In this document: positions 1 to 8,990 of the stretch, piece by piece
How the letters are laid out: every line of letters begins with the position of its first letter
Position numbering within the stretch: position 1 is the stretch's first letter
Assembly: GCA_036785705.1 (NCBI GenBank)
Contig: JAWUZG010000056.1
Span: 8,681,001-8,745,000 of the forward strand
DNA length: 64,000 nt
Direction of reading: 5' to 3'
Origin: Acanthornis magna
Taxonomy: Eukaryota > Chordata > Aves > Passeriformes > Acanthizidae
The notes under the pieces: generated by a model
What the model was told of the DNA's origin: nothing
The model's database searches: none
The model's input: only the letters and a program-made list of their open reading frames with translations
Translations under genes and position numbers: made by a program

Positions 1-273
1 CATGGCTGCTCCCACACCTTTCTGATCTGGACACGCCACAGGGTTGGGCACCTGGGCCCCTGCCTCCAGCTGCCATTTGGCCTAGAGTTAGGGTTGAGAG
101 ATCTAAAGAGACTCGAGCTCCTGGAACACTGGGGCTGGAAAGGGCCTGCCAAGGCCATCGCAGCAGTGCCCCAGCATTGCTGCTCCTCCATCTTTCTGAT
201 AGGGAAAACTTAGGTACTGGGCTTGGGTAATTAACTAGGCTAGGGTTAGGGTTACGCCTAGGGTTAGGCTTAG
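1..273 (+). repeat. Partial unit at left edge, marker variant with A tail
   Basis: This unit is cut by the window start. Half b begins at 98 (gagatct) and the next unit starts at 274. Half a carries the rare marker cctgggcccctgcctcc at 51-67, where most units have cctcggcccctgccacc. The tail reads aattaactaggctaggg and ends in a weakened telomere tract, because gggttaggc replaces the last gggttaggg. The same marker unit recurs with its block at 12,312, 15,819, 17,923, 21,781 and 41,420. Confidence 0.9.
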
Positions 274-624
274 GAGATCTAAAGGGCCTCGAGCTCCAGG
301 AACACCAGGGCTGGAAAGGGCCTGCCAAGGCAAACGCGGCAAGGCCCCATCATGGCTGCTCCCACACCTTTCTGATCTGGACACGCCACAGGGTTGGGCA
401 CCTCGGCCCCTGCCACCAGCTGCCATTTGGCCTAGTGTTAGGGTTGAGAGATCTAAAGAGACTCGAGCTCCTGGAACACTGGGGCTGGAAAGGGCCTGCC
501 AAGACCATCGCAGCAGTGCCCCAACACTGCTGCTCCCACACCTTTCTGATAGGGAAAACCCAGGCATTGGGCTTGGGTAAATAACTAGGTGTAGGGGTAG
601 GGTTATGCCTAGGCTTAGCATTAG
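274..624 (+). repeat. Reference B-type unit (351 bp)
   Basis: This is a representative unit with a degenerate telomere-like tail. Half a runs 274-447 and half b 448-624. The tail reads aaataactaggtgtagggg, then tagggttatgcctaggc and ttagcattagg, so only one GGGTTA remains and the last two hexamers have decayed. B tails lack the minus-strand stop of A tails. Because 351 is exactly 117 codons, minus-strand frames stay open across runs of B units. About 103 of 182 tails are B, of which about 24 are the B' subtype. Confidence 0.92.
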
Positions 625-975
625 GAGATCTAAAGGGCCTCGAGCTCCAGGAACACCAAAGCTGGAAAGGGCCTGCCAAGGCAAACGCGGCAAGACCCCA
701 TCATGGCTGCTCCCACACCTTTCTGATCTGGACACCCCACATGGGTGGGCACCTCGGCCCCGGCCACCAGCTGCCATTTGGCCTAGAGTTAGGGTTGAGA
801 GATTTAAAGAGTTACAAGCTCTGGGAACACTGGGGCTGGAAAGGGCCTGCCAAGGCCATTGCAACAGTGCCCCAACATTGCTGCTCCTCCATCTTTCTGA
901 TAGGGAAAACCTAGGTACTGGGCTAAGGGAAATTAACTAGGCTAGGGTTAGGGTTACACCTAGGGTTAGGGTTAG
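625..975 (+). repeat. Reference A2-type unit
   Basis: This A subtype has a one-base longer tail spacer, gggctaagggaaattaac, where A units read gggctcgggtaattaac. Half b carries the agatttaaagagttacaag allele. The A2 tail occurs 18 times, near 932, 3,035, 8,987, 13,195, 14,949, 16,700, 18,806, 20,911, 22,664, 25,820, 30,380, 33,888, 37,045, 40,551, 42,304, 48,968, 54,930 and 59,490. In 17 of the 18 cases the next unit also has an A tail; the exception is 8,987. Confidence 0.9.
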
Positions 976-1149
976 GAGATCTAAAGGGCCTCGAGCTCCA
1001 GGAACACCAGGGCTGGAAAGGGCCTGCCAAGGCAAATGCGGCAAGGCCCCATCATGGCTGCTCCCACACCTTTCTGATCTGGACACGCCACAGGGTTGGG
1101 CACCTCGGCCCCTGCCACCAGCTGCCATTTGGCCTAGTGTTAGGGTTGA
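976..1149 (+). repeat. Half-unit a (174 bp)
   Basis: This is the first half of the internal dimer. It starts gagatctaaagggcctcgag and ends ctgccatttggcctagtgtt, followed by agggtt. Its first 103 bases align without gaps to half b with 15 mismatches, about 85% identity by hand count. Its last 60 bp or so (ctggacacgcc to ccatttgg) have no clear match in half b. This end contains an invariant PvuII-type palindrome, cagctg. Together the halves indicate an ancestral unit near 175 bp that was duplicated before the array expanded. Confidence 0.88.
1140..1148 (+). promoter_or_regulatory. Mid-unit telomere-like site TTAGGGTTG
   Basis: This single YTAGGGTTR match lies at the boundary between half a and half b. 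It is preserved in essentially every unit of both tail classes, in the context cctagwgttagggttgagag. The next copy is at 1490-1498, giving a spacing of one unit. It aligns with the end-of-unit tract, so it looks like the half-a/half-b counterpart of the same ancestral telomere-like element, reduced to one hexamer. Confidence 0.72.
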
Positions 1150-1325
1150 GAGATCTAAAGAGACTCGAGCTCCTGGAACACTGGGGCTGGAAAGGGCCTG
1201 CCAAGGCCATCGCAGCAGTGCCCCAACATTGCTGCTCCTCCATCTGTCTGATAGGGAAAACCAAGGTACTGGGCTCGGGTAATTAACTAGGCTAGGGTTA
1301 GGGTTACGCCTAGGGTTAGGGTTAG
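1150..1325 (+). repeat. Half-unit b (176 bp in A units, 177 in B units)
   Basis: This is the second half of the internal dimer, starting gagatctaaagagactcgag. It shares the core ggctggaaagggcctgccaa with half a. Its 3' part runs from ctgatagggaaaacc through the A or B tail and carries the telomere-like tract. Half b is the more variable half. Its start occurs as at least five alleles: atctaaagagactcgag, atttaaagagttacaag, atctaaagaccctcgag, acctaaagagactcgag and atctaaagacactcgag. These alleles help to follow higher-order blocks. Confidence 0.88.
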
Positions 1326-1326
1326 G
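1292..1326 (+). promoter_or_regulatory. Telomere-like tract of an A tail (four YTAGGGTTR matches)
   Basis: This reference copy has two short telomeric runs separated by cgcc. Four overlapping nonamers fit YTAGGGTTR, the published DNA consensus of the TRF1/TRF2 Myb domain: 1292-1300, 1298-1306, 1310-1318 and 1316-1324. Most A tails share this arrangement. Those with ggcttagg in place of gggttagg lose one site. Binding is inferred, since shelterin occupancy also depends on chromatin state. Confidence 0.75.
1295..1321 (+). other. Potential long-loop G-quadruplex in A tails
   Basis: Four GGG runs lie at 1295-1297, 1301-1303, 1313-1315 and 1319-1321, with loops of 3, 9 and 3 bases. The 9-base loop exceeds the usual limit of 7, so this is a relaxed-definition motif. 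B and B' tails do not have four such runs. Repeated over roughly 79 A tails, it would put G4 potential on the plus strand and the C-rich complement on the minus strand. Confidence 0.5.
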
Positions 1327-2227
1327 AGATCTAAAGGGCCTCGAGCTCCAGGAACACCAAAGATGGAAAGGGCCTGCCAAGGCAAACGCGGCAAAGCCCC
1401 AAAATGGCTGCTCCCACACCTTTCTGATCTGGACACCCCACATGGATGGGCACCTCGGCCCCTGCCACCAGCTGCCATTTGGCCTAGAGTTAGGGTTGAG
1501 AGATCTAAAGACCCTCGAGCTCTAGGAACACTGGGGCTGGAAAGGGCCTGCCAAGGCCATCGCAGCAGTGCCCCAACACTGCTGCTCCCACACCTTTCTG
1601 ATAGGGAAAACCCAGGCATTGGGCTTGGATAAATAACTAGGTGTAGGGGTAGGGTTATGCCAAGGCTTAGCATTAGGAGATGTAAAGGGCCTCGAGCTCC
1701 AGGAACACCAGGGCTGGAAAGGGCCTGCCAAGGCAAACGCGGCAAGGCCCCATCATGGCTGCTCCCACACCTTTCTGATCTGGACACGCCACAGGGTTGG
1801 GCACCTCGGCCCCTGCCACCAGCTGCCATTTGGCCTAGTGTTAGGGTTGAGAGATCTAAAGAGACTCGAGCTCCTGGAACACTGGGGCTGGAAAGGGCCT
1901 GCCAAGGCCATCGCCACAGTGCCCCAACATTGCTGCTCCTCCATCTTTCTGATAGGGAAAACCCTGGTAATGGGCTCGGCTAATTAACTAGGCTAGGGTT
2001 AGGGTTACGCCTAGGGTTAGGGTTAGGAGATCTAAAGGGCCTCGAGCTCCAGGAACACCAGGGCTGGAAAGGGCCTGCCAAGGCAAATGCGGCAAGGCTC
2101 CATCATGCGTGCTCCCACACCTTTCTGATCTGGACACCCCACATGGCTGGGCACCTCAGCCCCTGCCACCAGCTGCCATTTGGCCTAGAGTTAGGGTTGA
2201 GAGACCTAAAGAGACTCGAGCTCTGGG

Positions 2228-4017
2228 AACACTGGGGCTGGAAAGGGCCTGCCAAGGCCATCGCAGCAGTGCCCCAGCATTGCTGCTCCTCCATCTTTCT
2301 GATAGGGAAAACTTAGGTACTGGGCTTGGGTAATTAACTAGGCTAGGGTTAGGGTTACGCCTAGGGTTAGGCTTAGGAGATCTAAAGGGCCTCGAGCTCC
2401 AGGAACACCAGGGCTGGAAAGGGCCTGCCAAGGCAAACGCGGCAAGGCCCCATCATGGCTGCTCCCACACCTTTCTGATCTGGACACGCCACAGGGTTGG
2501 GCACCTCGGCCCCTGCCACCAGCTGCCATTTGGCCTAGTGTTAGGGTTGAGAGATCTAAAGAGACTCGAGCTCCTGGAACACTGGGGCTGGAAAGGGCCT
2601 GCCAAGACCATCGCAGCAGTGCCCCAACACTGCTGCTCCCACACCTTTCTGATAGGGAAAACCCAGGCATTGGGCTTGGGTAAATAACTAGGTGTAGGGG
2701 TAGGGTTATGCCTAGGCTTAGCATTAGGAGATCTAAAGGGCCTCGAGCTCCAGGAACACCAAAGCTGGAAAGGGCCTGCCAAGGCAAACGCGGCAAGACC
2801 CCATCATGGCTGCTCCCACACCTTTCTGATCTGGACACCCCACATGAGTGGGCACCTCGGCCCCGGCCACCAGCTGCCATTTGGCCTAGAGTTAGGGTTG
2901 AGAGATTTAAAGAGTTACAAGCTCTGGGAACACTGGGGCTGGAAAGGGCCTGCCAAGGCCATTGCAACAGTGCCCCAACATTGCTGCTCCTCCATCTTTC
3001 TGATAGGGAAAACCTAGGTACTGGGCTAAGGGAAATTAACTAGGCTAGGGTTAGGGTTACACCTAGGGTTAGGGTTAGGAGATCTAAAGGGCCTCGAGCT
3101 CCAGGAACACCAGGGCTGGAAAGGGCCTGCCAAGGCAAACGCGGCAAGGCCCCATCATGGCTGCTCCCACACCTTTCTGATCTGGACACCCCACATGGGT
3201 GGGCACCTCGGCCCCTGCCACCAGCTGCCATTTGGCCTAGTGTTAGGGTTGAGAGATCTAAAGAGACTCGAGCTCCTGGAACACTGGGGCTGGAAAGGGC
3301 CTGCCAAGGCCATCGCAGCAGTGCCCCAACATTGCTGCTCCTCCATCTTTCTGATAGGGAAAACCAAGGTACTGGGCTCGGGTAATTAACTAGGCTAGGG
3401 TTAGGGTTACGCCTAGGGTTAGGCTTAGGAGATCTAAAGGGCCTCGAGCTCCAGGAACACCAAAGATGGAAAGGGCCTGCCAAGGCAAACGCGGCAAAGC
3501 CCCAACATGGCTGCTCCCACACCTTTCTGATCTGGACACGCCACATGGATGGGCACCTCGGCCCCGGCCACCAGCTGCCATTTGGCCTAGAGTTAGGGTT
3601 GAGAGATCTAAAGACCCTCGAGCTCTAGGAACACTGGGGCTGGAAAGGGCCTGCCAAGGCCATCGCAGCAGTGCCCCAACACTGCTGCTCCCACACCTTT
3701 CTGATAGGGAAAACCCAGGCATTGGGCTTGGATAAATAACTAGGTGTAGGGGTAGGGTTATGCCAAGGCTTAGCATTAGGAGATGTAAAGGGCCTCGAGC
3801 TCCAGGAACACCAGGGCTGGAAAGGGCCTGCCAAGGCAAACGCGGCAAGGCCCCATCATGGCTGCTCCCACACCTTTCTGATCTGGACACGCCACAGGGT
3901 TGGGCACCTCGGCCCCTGCCACCAGCTGCCATTTGGCCTAGTGTTAGGGTTGAGAGATCTAAAGAGACTCGAGCTCCTGGAACACTGGGGCTGGAAAGGG
4001 CCTGCCAAGGCCATCGC
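2228..4017 (+). repeat. Higher-order block 1, right copy
   Basis: This is the second copy of the 6-unit block, 2,103 bp downstream of the first. After its end come B', B and A tails. The unit with tail near 4,788 matches units ending near 50,370, 56,684 and 61,243 (ctggtaatgggctcgg tail with an agttacaagctccggg half b), so the junction joins two blocks that are far apart elsewhere. Confidence 0.8.
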
Positions 4018-4130
4018 AGCAGTGCCCCAACACTGCTGCTCCCACACCTTTCTGATAGGGAAAACCCAGGCATTGGGCTTGGGTAAATAACTAGGTGTAG
4101 GCGTAGGAGTATGCCTAGGCTTAGCATTAG
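3780..4130 (+). repeat. Reference B'-type unit
   Basis: This B subtype has a tail reading ggtgtaggcgtaggagtatg. It differs from B at two or three bases and has lost every GGGTTA in the tail, so it keeps only the mid-unit telomere-like site. I counted about 24 such tails, near 4,085, 11,087, 14,248, 19,859, 23,717, 25,470, 27,228, 28,276, 30,030, 31,787, 33,540, 34,942, 38,447, 43,357, 45,110, 46,863, 48,617, 49,670, 51,773, 54,579, 55,983, 58,086, 59,139 and 62,647. This unit begins gagatgt instead of gagatct. Confidence 0.88.
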
Positions 4131-5189
4131 GAGATCTAAAGGGCTTCGAGCTCCAGGAACACCAAAGCTGGAAAGGGCCTGCCAAGGCAAACGCGGCAAG
4201 GCCCCATCATGGCTGCTCCCACACCTTTCTGATCTGGACACGCCACAGGGTTGGGCACCTCGGCCCCTGCCACCAGCTGCCATTTGGCCTAGTGTTAGGG
4301 TTGAGAGATCTAAAGAGACTCGAGCTCCTGGAACACTGGGGCTGGAAAGGGCCTGCCAAGGCCATCGCAGCAGTGCCCCAACACTGCTGCTCCCACACCT
4401 TTCTGATAGGGAAAACCCAGGCATTGGGCTTGGGTAAATAACTAGGTGTAGGGGTAGGGTTATGCCTAGGCTTAGCATTAGGAGATCTAAAGGGCCTCGA
4501 GCTCCAGGAACACCAGGGCTGGAAAGGGCCTGCCAAGGCAAACGCGGCAAGACCCCATCATGGCTGCTCTCACACCTTTCTGATCTGGACACCCCACATG
4601 GGTGGGCACCTCGGCCCCGGCCACCAGCTGCCATTTGGCCTAGAGTTAGGGTTGAGAGATTTAAAGAGTTACAAGCTCCGGGAACACTGGGGCTGGAAAG
4701 GGCCTGCCAAGGCCATCGCAACAGTGCCCCAACATTGCTGCTCCTCCATCTTTCTGATAGGGAAAACCCTGGTAATGGGCTCGGCTAATTAACTAGGCTA
4801 GGGTTAGGGTTACGCCTAGGGTTAGGGTTAGGAGATCTAAAGGGCCTCGAGCTCCAGGAACACCAGGGCTGGAAAGGGCCTGCCAAGGCAAATGCGGCAA
4901 GGCTCCATCATGCGTGCTCCCACACCTTTCTGATCTGGACACCCCACATGGCTGGGCACCTCAGCCCCTGCCACCAGCTGCCATTTGGCCTAGAGTTAGG
5001 GTTGAGAGACCTAAAGAGACTCGAGCTCTGGGAACACTGGGGCTGGAAAGGGCCTGCCAAGGCCATCGCAGCAGTGCCCTAACACTGCTGCTCCTCCACC
5101 TTTCTGATAGGGAAAACCCAGGCATTGGGCTTGGGTAAATAACTAGGTGTAGGGGTAGGGTTATGCCAAGGCTTAGCATTAGGAGATCT
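4018..5189 (+). repeat. Block of mixed units between duplications
   Basis: Three to four ordinary units are present with tails B' (near 4,085), B (4,436), A (4,788) and B (5,136). The unit with half a from about 4,484 has the rare tggctgctctcacacc allele, shared with about 50,063, 56,376 and 60,935. The unit with catgcgtgctcccacacc at about 4,911 shares that spelling with about 2,104 and 10,511. No non-satellite sequence is present. Confidence 0.85.
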
Positions 5190-8100
5190 AAAGGGCCTCG
5201 AGCTCCAGGAACACCAGGGCTGGAAAGGGCCTGCCAAGGCAAACGCGGCAAGGCCCCATCATGGCTGCTCCCACACCTTTCTGATCTGGACACCCCACAT
5301 GGGTGGGAACCACGGCCCCGGCCACCAGCTGCCATTTGGCCTAGAGTTAGGGTTGAGAGATTTAAAGAGTTACAAGCTCCGGGAACACTGGGGCTGGAAA
5401 GGGCCTGCCAAGGCCATCGCAGCAGTGCCCCAACATTGCTGCTCCTCCATCTGTCTGATAGGGAAAACCTAGGTACTGGGCTCGGGTAATTAACTAGGCT
5501 AGGGTTAGGGTTACGCCTAGGGTTAGGGTTAGGAGATCTAAAGGGCCTCGAGCTCCGGGAACACCAAAGCTGGAAATGGCCTGCCAAGCCAACGCGGCAA
5601 GGCCCCGTCATGGCTGCTCCCACACCTTTCTGATCTGGACACGCCACAGGGTTGGGCACCTCAGCCCCTGCCTCCAGCTGCCATTTGGCCTAGAGTTAGG
5701 GTTGAGAGATCTAAAGACCCTCGAGCTCTGGGAACACTGGGGCTGGAAAGGGCCTGCCAAGGCCATCGCAGCAGTGCCCCAACACTGCTGCTCCCACAAC
5801 TTTCTGATAGGGAAAACCCAGGCATTGGGCTTGGGTAAATAACTAGGTGTAGGGGTAGGGTTATGCCTAGGCTTAGCATTAGGAGATCTAAAGGGCCTCG
5901 AGCTCCGGGAACACCAAAGCTGGAAGGGCCTGCCAAGGCAAACGCGGCAAGACCCCATCATGGCTGCTCCCACACTTTTCTGATCTGGTCACCCCACATG
6001 AGTGGGCACCTCGGCCCCGGCCACCAGCTGCCATTTGGCCTAGAGTTAGGGTTGAGAGATTTAAAGAGTTACAAGCTCCGGGAACACTGGGGCAGGAAAG
6101 GGCCTGCCAAGGCCATCGCAGCAGTGCCCCAACATTGCTGCTCCTCCATCTTTCTGATAGGGAAAACTTAGGTACTGGGCTTGGGTAATTAACTAGGCTA
6201 GGGTTAGGGTTACACCTAGGGTTAGGCTTAGGAGATCTAAAGGGCCTCGAGCTCCAGGAACACCAAAGCTGGAAAGGGCCTGCCAAGGCAAACGCGGCAA
6301 GGCCCCATCATGGCTGCTCCCACACCTTTCTGATCTGGACACGCCACAGGGTTGGGCACCTCGGCCCCTGCCACCAGCTGCCATTTGGCCTAGTGTTAGG
6401 GTTGAGAGATCTAAAGAGACTCGAGCTCCTGGAACACTGGGGCTGGAAAGGGCCTCCAAGGCCATCGCAGCAGTGCCCCAACATTGCTGCTCCTCCATCT
6501 TTCTGATAGGGAAAACTTAAGTATTGGGCTTGGGTAATTAACTAGGCTAGGGTTAGGGTTACGCCTAGGGTTAGGCTTAGGAGATCTAAAGGGCCTCGAA
6601 CTCCAGGAACACCAGGGCTGGAAAGGGCCTGCCAAGGCAAACGCGGCAAGGCCCCATCATGGCTGCTCCCACACCTTTCTGATCTGGACACCCCACATGA
6701 GTGGGCACCTCGGCCCCGGCCACCAGCTGCCATTTGGCCTAGAGTTAGGGTTGAGAGATTTAAAGAGTTACAAGCTCCGGGAACACTGGGGCTGGAAAGG
6801 GCCTGCCAAGGCCATCGCAGCAGTGCCCCAACATTGCTGCTCCTCCATCTGTCTGATAGGGAAAACCTAGGTACTGGGCTTGGGTAATTATCTAGGCTAG
6901 GGTTAGGGTTACGCCTAGGGTTAGGGTTAGGAGATCTAAAGGGCCTCGAGCTCCAGGAACACCAAAGCTGGAAAGGGCCTGCCAAGGCAAACGCGGCAAG
7001 GCCCCATCATGGCTGCTCCCACACCTTTCTGATCTGGACACCCCACATAGGTGGGCACCTTGGCCCCTGCCACCAGCTGCCATTTGGCCTAGTGTTAGGG
7101 TTGAGAGATCTAAAGACACTCGAGCTCCTGGAAAACTGGGGCTGGAAAGGGCCTGCCAAAGCCATCGCAGCAGTGCCCCAACATTGCTGCTCCTCCATCT
7201 GTCTGATAGGGAAAACCCTGGTAATGGGCTCAGGTTATTAACAAGGAGTAGGGTTAGGGTTACGTCTAGGGTTAACGTTAGGAGATCTAAAGGGCCTCGA
7301 GCTCCAGGAACACCAGGGCTGGAAAGGGCCTGCCAAGGCAAAGGCGGCAAGGCCCCATCATGGCTGCTCCCACACCTTTCTGATCTGGACACCCCACATG
7401 GGTGGGCACCACGGCCCCGGCCACCAGCTGCCATTTGGCCTAGAGTTAGGGTTGAGAGATTTAAAGAGTTACAAGCTCCGGGAACACTGGGGCTGGAAAG
7501 GGCCTGCCAAGGCCATCGCAGCAGTGCCCCAACATTGCTGCTCCTCCATCTGTCTGACAGGGAAAACCTAGGTACTGGGCTCGGGTAATTAACTAGGCTA
7601 GGGTTAGGGTTACGCCTAGGGTTAGGGTTAGGAGATCTAAAGGGCCTCGAGCTCCGGGAACACCAAAGCTGGAAATGGCCTGCCAAGCCAACGCGGCAAG
7701 GCCCCGTCATGGCTGCTCCCACACCTTTCTGATCTGGACACGCCACAGGGTTGGGCACCTCGGCCCCTGCCACCAGCTGCCATTTGGCCTAGAGTTAGGG
7801 TTGAGAGATCTAAAGACCCTCGAGCTCTGGGAACACTGGGGCTGGAAAGGGCCTGCCAAGGCCATCGCAGCAGTGCCCCAACATTGCTGCTCCCACACCT
7901 TTCTGATAGGGAAAACCCAGGCATTGGGCTTGGGTAAATAACTAGGTGTAGGGGTAGGGTTATGCCTAGGCTTAGCATTAGGAGATCTAAAGGGCCTCGA
8001 GCTCCGGGAACATCAAAGCTGGAAGGGCCTGCCAAGGCAAACGCGGCAAGACCCCATCATGGCTGCTCCCACACCTTTCTGATCTGGTCACCCCACATGA

Positions 8101-8990
8101 GTGGGCACCTTGTCCCCGGCCACCAGCTGCCATTTGGCCTAGAGTTAGGGTTGAGAGATTTAAAGAGTTACAAGCTCCGGGAACACTGGGGCAGGAAAGG
8201 GCCTGCCAAGGCCATCGCAGCAGTGCCCCAACATTGCTGCTCCTCCATCTGTCTGATAGGGAAAACTTAGGTACTGGGCTTGGGTAATTAACTAGGCTAG
8301 GGTTAGGGTTACGCCTAGGGTTAGGGTTAGGAGATCTAAAGGGCCTCGAGCTCCAGGAACACCAAAGCTGGAAAGGGCCTGCCAAGGCAAACGCGGCAAG
8401 GCCCCATCATGGCTGCTCCCACACCTTTCTGATCTGGACACCCCACAGGGTTCGGCACCTCGGCCCCTGCCACCAGCTGCCATTTGGCCTAGTGTTAGGG
8501 TTGAGAGATCTAAAGAGACTCGAGCTCCTGGAACACTGGGGCTGGAAAGGGCCTCCAAGGCCATCGCAGCAGTGCCCCAACATTGCTGCTCCTCCATCTT
8601 TCTGATAGGGAAAACTTAGGTATTGGGCTTGGGTAATTAACTAGGCTAGGGTTAGGGTTACGCCTAGGGTTAGGCTTAGGAGATCTAAAGGGCCTCGAAC
8701 TCCAGGAACACCAGGGCTGGAAAGGGCCTGCCAAGGCAAACGCGGCAAGGCCCCATCATGGCTGCTCCCACACCTTTCTGATCTGGACACGCCACAGGGT
8801 TGGGCACCTCGGCCCCTGCCACCAGCTGCCATTTGGCCTAGTGTTAGGGTTGAGAGATCTAAAGAGACTCGAGCTCCTGGAACACTGGGGCTGGAAAGGG
8901 CCTCCAAGGCCATTGCAACAGTGCCCCAACATTGCTGCTCCTCCATCTTTCTGACAGGGAAAACCTAGGTACTGGGCTAAGGGAAATTAA
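5190..8990 (+). repeat. Divergent island with single-base deletions
   Basis: This stretch contains the least typical units. Single-base losses occur in the conserved core: tggaagggcc at about 5,921 and 8,020, and ggcctccaagg at about 6,451, 8,550 and 8,900. A tggaaatggcctgccaagcc spelling occurs near 5,571 and 7,670. Part of it is an internal 6-unit duplication, about 5,190-6,690 against 7,290-8,789, at an offset of about 2,099-2,100 bp. Tails near 6,188, 6,538, 6,889, 7,238 and 7,588 are five A-class tails in a row, the longest such run I saw. It is a satellite segment of a different homogenisation history, not a gene. Confidence 0.8.
6931..7281 (+). repeat. Most divergent unit of the window
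   Basis: This unit has many private changes. Half a reads cacataggtgggcaccttgg. Half b has gaaaactgggg and gccaaagccatc. The tail reads caggttattaacaaggagta and is followed by acgtctagggttaacgttagg. It keeps the telomere-like core tagggttagggtta but has lost the usual aactaggctag spacer. I saw no second copy of this tail. Length (351 bp) and orientation are normal, so it is a mutated unit and not an insertion. Confidence 0.82.

Larger units (their letters stand above)
976..1325 (+). repeat. Reference A-type unit (350 bp)
   Basis: This is a representative unit with a preserved telomere-like tail. Half a runs 976-1149 and half b 1150-1325, each starting at gagatctaaag. The tail reads aattaactaggctaggg and continues into a tract with four GGGTTA hexamers. 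The tail has an in-frame stop on the minus strand, so antisense reading frames end in A units. About 79 of 182 tails in the window are of this class, including the A2 subtype. The 350-bp length is not a multiple of three, unlike the B class. Confidence 0.93.
125..1914 (+). repeat. Higher-order block 1, left copy
   Basis: This stretch is repeated at about 2,228-4,017 with a constant offset of 2,103 bp (6 units). The order of tails (A, B, A2, A, B) and nearly all variants match. Differences seen include catgggtgg/catgagtgg near 730 and 2,845, and aaatgcgg/aaacgcgg near 1,033 and 3,136. The right boundary is set by the change from catcgccacag at about 1,910 to catcgcagcag. The left part also matches 12.26, 15.77, 17.87, 21.73 and 41.37 kb. 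Confidence 0.82.

Noticed and set aside
605..940. Recurring plus-strand frames of 108-111 codons beginning with atg in B tails
   Set aside because: They recur once per unit with the repeat, overlap minus-strand frames and show no protein family features. The atg is a decayed CpG position (gttacgcc/gttatgcc) of the telomere-like tail.
1225..1256. Splice-acceptor-like stretch (ctcctccatctttctgatag) once per unit
   Set aside because: The pyrimidine tract and terminal ag are suggestive, but there is no matching exon or good donor, and the feature follows from the satellite consensus. No evidence of transcription.
5190..8990. Transposon or foreign insertion causing the divergent island
   Set aside because: Unit spacing, orientation and all landmarks are intact. 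The differences are substitutions and single-base losses.
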